A DNA stretch of 17,371 bases, from contig CANQBY010000003.1 of assembly GCA_947589695.1 (NCBI GenBank), positions 1-17,371 on the forward strand. Reading direction: 5' to 3'. The DNA is from an uncultured Bacilli bacterium. Lineage in GTDB: Bacteria; Bacillota_I; Bacilli_A; RF39; UBA660. Below, in pieces: positions 14,005 to 17,371 of the stretch. The notes under the pieces were generated by a model, which saw only the letters and a program-made list of their open reading frames with translations, did not search any database and had not been told where the DNA came from. Position 1 is the first letter of the stretch. Every line of letters starts with the position of its first letter. Position numbers and translations under genes: made by a program.

Positions 14005-14205
14005 ATTTCTTATTATTTCTTTTTCTTATTTCTTTTTCTTTATATATTTCTTTTTCTTTGTTATGTATTATTATGTATTGTACATATATATACATACTAT
14101 AGTGTAATACATATGTATAGTAAAGTACTTTACAGTACATATTTTTATTACATATTTTTATTTCATACAAAAAAATTATAAAACTAAATAAGTGATTATA
14201 TATCT
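14005..14205. other. Gene-free repeat- and palindrome-rich segment, candidate replication origin
   Basis: These 201 bases lie between the convergent XRE and rep genes. There are three exact 13-bp direct repeats (ATTTCTTTTTCTT at 14015-14027, 14028-14040 and 14046-14058). A tract of TATGTA/TACATA motifs follows, then two perfect palindromes, ATACATATGTAT (14106-14117) and GTAAAGTACTTTAC (14119-14132). Iteron-like repeats next to palindromes beside a HUH Rep gene fit a double-strand origin. Simple AT-rich sequence evolution is the alternative. The frame across 13994-14209 is dominated by these repeats and is not called as a gene. Confidence 0.45.
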
Positions 14206-14679
14206 TCACTCTTTATTTAATAAGACTAAAAATCTTTTAGCGTTACAATTACTCCGATAATGAACAGACTGTTTTAAAACATATTGTAAAGCAGTTTTTA
14301 AATCATCATTAGTCCATTTACCAGATACATCATATTTTCTTAATCTTTTTATTACTTCCTCACAAAAAGAAGAAAGTAAAAAAGAATTATGATCTTTATT
14401 AAAGATATATAAATGTATATGTGGCATTGTTTTATCTCCTTCTATTATTACTTGAGGTCTCCCACGCCTTCCAGTATATAAATAACTCCTAACAGCCGTA
14501 TTACTAAAAGTATCAGAAACTCCAATTAAAAATAATATATCTTTAAATTTATCTTCCCTTAAAATAATTCTATTTATTATATTATAACTATTCTTCATGA
14601 TACGTTTAGCTTCCTCAATAGAATTATATTTTTTACTAAAATCTATACCATAGCACTGAATATTTTTATTTTTTTCCAT
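14206..14679 (-). CDS. HUH-type replication initiator-like protein
   Basis: This 157-residue protein shows the two signature motifs of HUH endonucleases. One is the metal-binding His-hydrophobic-His in TMPHIHLYIF (H87, H89). The other is a catalytic-Tyr motif, LQYVLKQ (Y133, K136), matching the Y-x-x-K of rolling-circle Rep proteins. Upstream GRRGRPQVIIEGDK resembles the strand before the HUH motif in plasmid and phage Reps. Such proteins nick one strand at the origin and remain joined through the tyrosine. It is short for a plasmid Rep and has no helicase. ATG 14679 is chosen because TTGGAG lies eight bases upstream; the start overlaps the end of the excisionase-like gene, so the two are translationally coupled. 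Confidence 0.75.
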   Translation of the reverse strand: MEKNKNIQCYGIDFSKKYNSIEEAKRIMKNSYNIINRIILREDKFKDILFLIGVSDTFSNTAVRSYLYTGRRGRPQVIIEGDKTMPHIHLYIFNKDHNSFLLSSFCEEVIKRLRKYDVSGKWTNDDLKTALQYVLKQSVHYRSNCNAKRFLVLLNKE

Positions 14680-14842
14680 TTTTAGCACTCCAATTCTTTA
14701 CGCTAGTTAAATTAAAATATAATTTACTTCCTACTTTAAAACAAGGAAGTTTTTTATTTTGTACTAATCTTCTTATACAACTAACAGAACAATTTAAAAA
14801 GCAAGCTACTTCTTTCGTATTTAAGACAAGTTCATCTTCCAT
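14666..14842 (-). CDS. Excisionase-like helix-turn-helix protein
   Basis: This 58-residue protein starts MEDELVLNTKEVACFLNCSV and continues CIRRLVQNKKLPCFKVGSKL, then YFNLTSVKNW. This is the excisionase/HTH_17 (MerR-like) pattern: T-x-x-E-V-A-x-x-L ... I-x-R-L-V-x-x-x-K-L-P-x-F-K-V-G. Such proteins bind beside att sites to promote excision, or act as activators. ATG 14842 has no ribosome site. A strong site and ATG 51 bases further upstream, in the same frame, are cut off by a TAG after four codons, so re-initiation is possible. It overlaps rep by 14 bases. Confidence 0.75.
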   Translation of the reverse strand: MEDELVLNTKEVACFLNCSVSCIRRLVQNKKLPCFKVGSKLYFNLTSVKNWSAKNGKK

Positions 14843-14878
14843 TTTTAATTTCAAATACTTGAATAATAGTTGTTCTAA

Positions 14879-14893
14879 CTATTTTTCTTGCAT
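14879..14893 (-). other. Four-codon leader frame ahead of the excisionase-like gene
   Basis: AAAGGAG precedes an ATG with ideal spacing. The frame reads Met-Gln-Glu-Lys-TAG. The next codons continue in the same frame without another stop into the excisionase-like gene. It may be a leader peptide, a nonsense mutation, or a readthrough site. Confidence 0.4.
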
Positions 14894-14916
14894 TTTCTCC
14901 TTTCTTGCTTTATAAT
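14888..14916 (+). promoter_or_regulatory. Promoter of the zinc-finger/integrase operon
   Basis: TTGCAT (14888-14893), 17 bp, and a perfect TATAAT (14911-14916). It drives rightward transcription into the gene at 14974 and then the integrase. It overlaps the leftward leader of the excisionase-like gene, so the two directions may compete. Confidence 0.7.
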
Positions 14917-14926
14917 AGCATGCACC

Positions 14927-14970
14927 TTTACCCATTTTAAATGGCTAAAGGGGTAAAAAAAGGGGGTAAA
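14927..14970. promoter_or_regulatory. GGGTAAA repeats in the integrase-operon leader
   Basis: An inverted copy TTTACCC (14927-14933) faces GGGGTAAA (14950-14957), and a direct copy follows at 14963-14970. They cover the transcription start and leader of the zinc-finger/integrase operon. The last copy includes the ribosome site for 14974. They could be a repressor operator, or an RNA hairpin that hides the ribosome site. Confidence 0.45.
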
Positions 14971-14973
14971 ATT

Positions 14974-16092
14974 ATGAAAGCAAAAAATCGAATTGAAACT
15001 TTAGGGTTTCCTATGATTAAATTAGAAGGCAGAAAGGAGATTGAAAATTTAAAATCTTTAGAAATATTTACTAACGGAATTGCTTTAAATTGTTTTACAG
15101 GCACTCAAAAAATACTTAAGGATAAAAAAACACAACAAAAAATTACCGTAGCTGATATTTTTAAAACTAAAGACATAATTATAGGAGATACCTTAAGTAC
15201 AGAAGAAAATAATAATATTCTTATTAAAAGTTTTAGTTTAGGAGAATTTATAAATAATAATATGGATATTATTAAAGATTTTGCTTCGTGTTACCTTATT
15301 TATAAAAATGTCGAACATCTTAATAATATAACGATGTCTAATTCAAACATTGATAAAGCTAATATTGAATATTATAAATTAAGTGATATTTATAAAAACC
15401 TAAATGTTGAGGAACTTAATATAGATTATTACTTTTATTATGAACATAGGGATAAAAGACCAATTCCTAAATACGCTAAAAGTGATCTTTTTAAAAAGTT
15501 ATTAATTAATTGGTTAAAAGTTTGTGGTATATCTGATAATGATATAATAACTAACGATACTGACACCACTATTTTCGAAAATGAAGAAAAAAATTTACTA
15601 TCTTACATTGAAGAGAAAAAGAAAAAAAGAGAATACACTGGAGAAATAAAAAAAGAAACAGAAATAAAATTAAAAAATATTAATAAGACTATAAATCTTA
15701 TCAAAAAAAGAACCTTTATGCTAAGCATTGAAAGTTTATTAGAAATATTAGATGTTTCTTTAGAAATTTATAAAATTTATAATAACTATAGAATTAACGA
15801 CTGTTTTAATATTTATAATTTTACTTTCAGCGGAAATATAAATTATAAAGACGGCGTTTTCATCTTAAATCAATACACAAAAGACATTTTTAGTTTAGTA
15901 TCTCTTATGATATTAGCTTACATAAAATCTGATCTTAACAGAACAACAAAAGACCTAAAAAGATGTAAATTCTGTAATGAACTCTTTTTAGGTAGAAAAA
16001 ACAAGTTATATTGTAGTTATGCTTGTAAATGTAGAAATAAATACTATAAAAGAAAGGAAAAACAAAGGAGTGATACAAAATGTCGCATATAA
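14974..16092 (+). CDS. Protein with C-terminal CGNR-like zinc finger, function unknown
   Basis: This 372-residue protein starts at ATG 14974, chosen over ATG 14941 because AGGGGG lies seven bases before it. Most of the chain is unrecognised and rich in Lys, Asn and Ile, with a probable coiled coil near the middle (ENEEKNLLSYIEEKKKKREY onward). The C-terminus has CKFC...YCSYAC (Cys at ~331, 334, 347, 351) followed by a basic tail (CRNKYYKRKEKQR). This matches the pattern of the zf-CGNR finger: C-x2-C, an aromatic before the third Cys, C-x3-C, then basic residues. Nucleic-acid binding is plausible. It is first in an operon and overlaps the integrase, so a recombination-directing or regulatory role is possible. 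Confidence 0.6.
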   Translation: MKAKNRIETLGFPMIKLEGRKEIENLKSLEIFTNGIALNCFTGTQKILKDKKTQQKITVADIFKTKDIIIGDTLSTEENNNILIKSFSLGEFINNNMDIIKDFASCYLIYKNVEHLNNITMSNSNIDKANIEYYKLSDIYKNLNVEELNIDYYFYYEHRDKRPIPKYAKSDLFKKLLINWLKVCGISDNDIITNDTDTTIFENEEKNLLSYIEEKKKKREYTGEIKKETEIKLKNINKTINLIKKRTFMLSIESLLEILDVSLEIYKIYNNYRINDCFNIYNFTFSGNINYKDGVFILNQYTKDIFSLVSLMILAYIKSDLNRTTKDLKRCKFCNELFLGRKNKLYCSYACKCRNKYYKRKEKQRSDTKCRI

Positions 16093-17209
16093 TAAATATA
16101 AAATTATTATAGACTGCGGCACTTTGAATAAGAGAAAAAGAAGAACTCAAATATTTTATGGAACAGAAAAAGAAGCTATAAAGCTAGAAAATAAACTAAA
16201 GATTAAATTTAAAAATAAAAAAATTATGAATATACTAGAAGAAGATAAAGAACAAAAAAGACTAACCTTTACAGAATTAGCCAATAAATATTTAAAATCT
16301 TGTCAGCATAGGCTTAAAAAAAATACTATTAATGGTTATGAGAGTTTATTAAAAGACATTTTAGAAAAAATAGGAAGCTTAGATTGTGGCGAAATAACTC
16401 CTTACACCTTAGAAGATTTTTATAATTACTTAAGAGACGAAAAAAAATTAACTGAAAACTCTGTTAAACACTATTATACCTTAATAAATTGTATTTTCAA
16501 GAAAGGAGTTAATTGGGAATTAATAAGTAAAAACCCTAATTCTAAAGTAGATAAACCTATAATAGTAAAAAAAGACGCTAAAATTTATTATGAAGAAGAT
16601 ATAAAAGAACTTTTTAAAGCTTTAGATAAAGAACCTATTTATTATCAAGCTCCTATAATTTTATGCTTAGAAAGCGGTATGCGGCGAGAAGAATTAAATG
16701 GTCTTAAATGGGAAGACATTAATTTCGAAAGAAAAGAAGTAACTGTAAAAGAAGTAAGAATAGCAACAGGTAGAGAAATTGTTATTGAAACTCCAAAGAC
16801 TTTTAAGTCACAACGTACTATTACAATAACTGATTTTTCTTTAAAGTATCTAAAAGAATTAAAAGAATATCAAGATAATTGTGCTAAACTTCTTAAAAAT
16901 AAATGGAAAAATACTGGATATGTCTTTGTCAATAATGAGGGTGCTCCCTTTTATCCTGACACATTATCTAAAATTTTTAAAAAAATTCAAAAAAAATACA
17001 GCTTAAAACCTTTAAGTCTGCACCAATTAAGACACACTTCTGCCAGTTTACTTGTGGGTAACGGGGAAGATATAGCCCCTATTAGTATAAGATTAGGACA
17101 CTCAAATATTGCAACAACCCTAAATATGTACACACACCCACTAAAATCTGCAGAAATTAAAACAGCAAATAAAATGGAAAACATCTTAAATGGAATACGA
17201 CAAACCTAA
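16070..17209 (+). CDS. int: Tyrosine recombinase (integrase)
   Basis: This 379-residue site-specific recombinase is expected to join attP with the tRNA-Lys attB. The N-terminal arm-binding region reads NKYKIIIDCGTLNKRKRRTQ and YGTEKEA. A SAM-like core-binding domain follows (TFTELANKYLKSCQHRLKKN, then NGYESLLKDILEKIG). The catalytic domain contains R205 in SGMRREELNGLKW, K243 in TPKTFKSQRT, H318 and R321 in SLHQLRHTSA, H344 in LGHSNIATT, and nucleophile Y354 in MYTHP. All are present. The frame is open from 16019, but that stretch is a shadow of the upstream zinc finger. GTG 16070 with AAAGGA eleven bases before it is the best start, overlapping the upstream gene by 23 bases. A better-placed ATG at 16080 is out of frame. 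Confidence 0.93.
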   Translation: MIQNVAYNKYKIIIDCGTLNKRKRRTQIFYGTEKEAIKLENKLKIKFKNKKIMNILEEDKEQKRLTFTELANKYLKSCQHRLKKNTINGYESLLKDILEKIGSLDCGEITPYTLEDFYNYLRDEKKLTENSVKHYYTLINCIFKKGVNWELISKNPNSKVDKPIIVKKDAKIYYEEDIKELFKALDKEPIYYQAPIILCLESGMRREELNGLKWEDINFERKEVTVKEVRIATGREIVIETPKTFKSQRTITITDFSLKYLKELKEYQDNCAKLLKNKWKNTGYVFVNNEGAPFYPDTLSKIFKKIQKKYSLKPLSLHQLRHTSASLLVGNGEDIAPISIRLGHSNIATTLNMYTHPLKSAEIKTANKMENILNGIRQT

Positions 17210-17210
17210 A

Positions 17211-17232
17211 ATGGCACTTTTCTGCCACTTTT
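17211..17232 (+). terminator. Weak terminator after the integrase gene
   Basis: TGGCA pairs with TGCCA around six bases, followed by CTTTTT. The related direct motifs GCCACTTTTTC and GCCACC next to it might instead be integrase arm sites. Confidence 0.4.
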
Positions 17233-17272
17233 TCGCCACCCATAAGACGTTTTCCTCTAAAAATTTAATATT

Positions 17273-17299
17273 AAAAAGTTTATGAAAGTTCCATAAACT
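17273..17299 (-). terminator. Element-borne terminator for the restored tRNA-Lys gene
   Basis: On the minus strand AGTTTATG and CATAAACT enclose seven bases, followed by a T run. It is nearly identical to the chromosomal terminator at 11258-11286 but lies inside the element, so the tRNA ends normally after integration. Confidence 0.8.
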
Positions 17300-17311
17300 C
17301 TTATAAACTAA

Positions 17312-17362
17312 ATGGTGGCTCGCGAGAGATTCGAACTCTCGACCCTTTGATTAAAAGTCAAA
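17312..17362 (-). repeat. attR: 51-bp repeat in the intact tRNA-Lys
   Basis: Identical to 11301-11351. It contains the anticodon stem-loop, variable loop, T arm and CCA end. The repeat ends at the 5' strand of the anticodon stem, so strand exchange probably occurs in or near the anticodon loop, as is common for tyrosine integrases that use tRNA genes. Confidence 0.93.
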
Positions 17363-17371
17363 TGCTCTACC
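17313..17371 (-). tRNA. tRNA-Lys (anticodon TTT), 5' end outside the window
   Basis: On the minus strand the visible part runs from GGTAGAGC (D arm) through the anticodon stem-loop TTTGA-CTTTTAA-TCAAA and the T arm GAGAGTTCGAATCTCTC to the acceptor GCGAGCC, with an encoded ACCA end. The loop reads C-TTTT-AA with TTT as anticodon. About 17 bases of the 5' end lie beyond 17371. The 3' half is supplied by the integrated element. Confidence 0.95.

Larger units (their letters stand above)
11352..17362. mobile_element. 6.0-kb integrative element in tRNA-Lys, with tyrosine integrase and HUH Rep
   Basis: The element lies between the 51-bp repeats and is about 6,011 bp. Contents from left to right: an XRE regulator, a micro-protein, a three-gene membrane operon, a second XRE regulator, a putative origin, a HUH Rep-like protein, an excisionase-like protein, a zinc-finger protein and a tyrosine integrase beside the intact tRNA. 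The layout (integrase next to attR and pointing at the tRNA; excisionase and rep divergent from it) resembles small integrative mobilisable elements, integrated plasmids and phage satellites. No relaxase of standard size, coupling protein, capsid or terminase gene is present, so transfer would need helper functions. All main frames are open, so it may still be active. Confidence 0.9.

Noticed and set aside
13994..14209. 71-residue minus-strand frame with KEKEIYKEKEI
   Set aside because: Its repetitive end is the translation of the three 13-bp DNA repeats. It has no ribosome site and lies in the proposed origin region.
16080..16112. Ten-residue peptide with ideal ribosome site before the integrase
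   Set aside because: It is too short to claim as a gene; it is recorded only as a puzzle about the integrase start.
1..17371. CRISPR array or use of genetic code 4
   Set aside because: No regularly spaced repeats with unique spacers occur. Long genes are intact with TGA as stop and use TGG for Trp.

Overview
The window is very AT-rich bacterial DNA. It has consensus TTGACA/TATAAT-type promoters, purine-rich Shine-Dalgarno sites, a CIRCE heat-shock operator and U-tract terminators. This suggests a low-GC Firmicutes/Tenericutes lineage with a small genome, perhaps an uncultured gut Bacilli group such as RF39; that placement is inference. The standard code fits: Trp is TGG and long genes stay open when TGA is read as stop. 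Every stop codon I checked is TAA, apart from two TAG.

Positions 1-11,300 are chromosome. On the minus strand lie the 5' end of an ORF6N-type gene, an HD-domain phosphohydrolase, and a ClpB disaggregase without its N-terminal domain, under a CIRCE-controlled consensus promoter. Next comes a 732-residue surface protein (3407-5605, minus). Its C-terminal tip has the signature of a diversity-generating retroelement (DGR) variable region: a GC-rich patch where nearly all presumably variable codons are NNC or NNT, as expected from mutagenised AAC/AAT template codons. No reverse transcriptase or template repeat is present. A 62-codon remnant resembling a MutS domain I (MSL-like) protein lies just downstream. 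A double-HTH regulator is divergent from the surface protein, with a 23-bp palindrome between them. After these come a 47-residue basic protein, an AAA/DUF4143 ATPase, an eno-deoD operon and a degenerate alanine-racemase homologue that lacks the PLP lysine.

Positions 11,352-17,362 form a complete ~6.0-kb integrative element in the 3' half of a tRNA-Lys(TTT) gene. A perfect 51-bp direct repeat bounds it (11301-11351 and 17312-17362). The similarity continues through a copy of the tRNA's own terminator, so insertion restores both the tRNA and its terminator. The element carries two small XRE regulators, a three-gene membrane-protein operon that is probably cargo, a small HUH Rep-like protein, an excisionase-like HTH protein, a zinc-finger protein of unknown role and a tyrosine integrase with all catalytic residues. 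A 200-bp non-coding segment beside rep, with three 13-bp direct repeats and two palindromes, is a candidate replication origin. The set suggests an element that excises and can replicate by a rolling circle. I see no capsid, packaging or conjugation genes.

The two most interesting systems are the orphan DGR target and the compact tRNA-Lys element.
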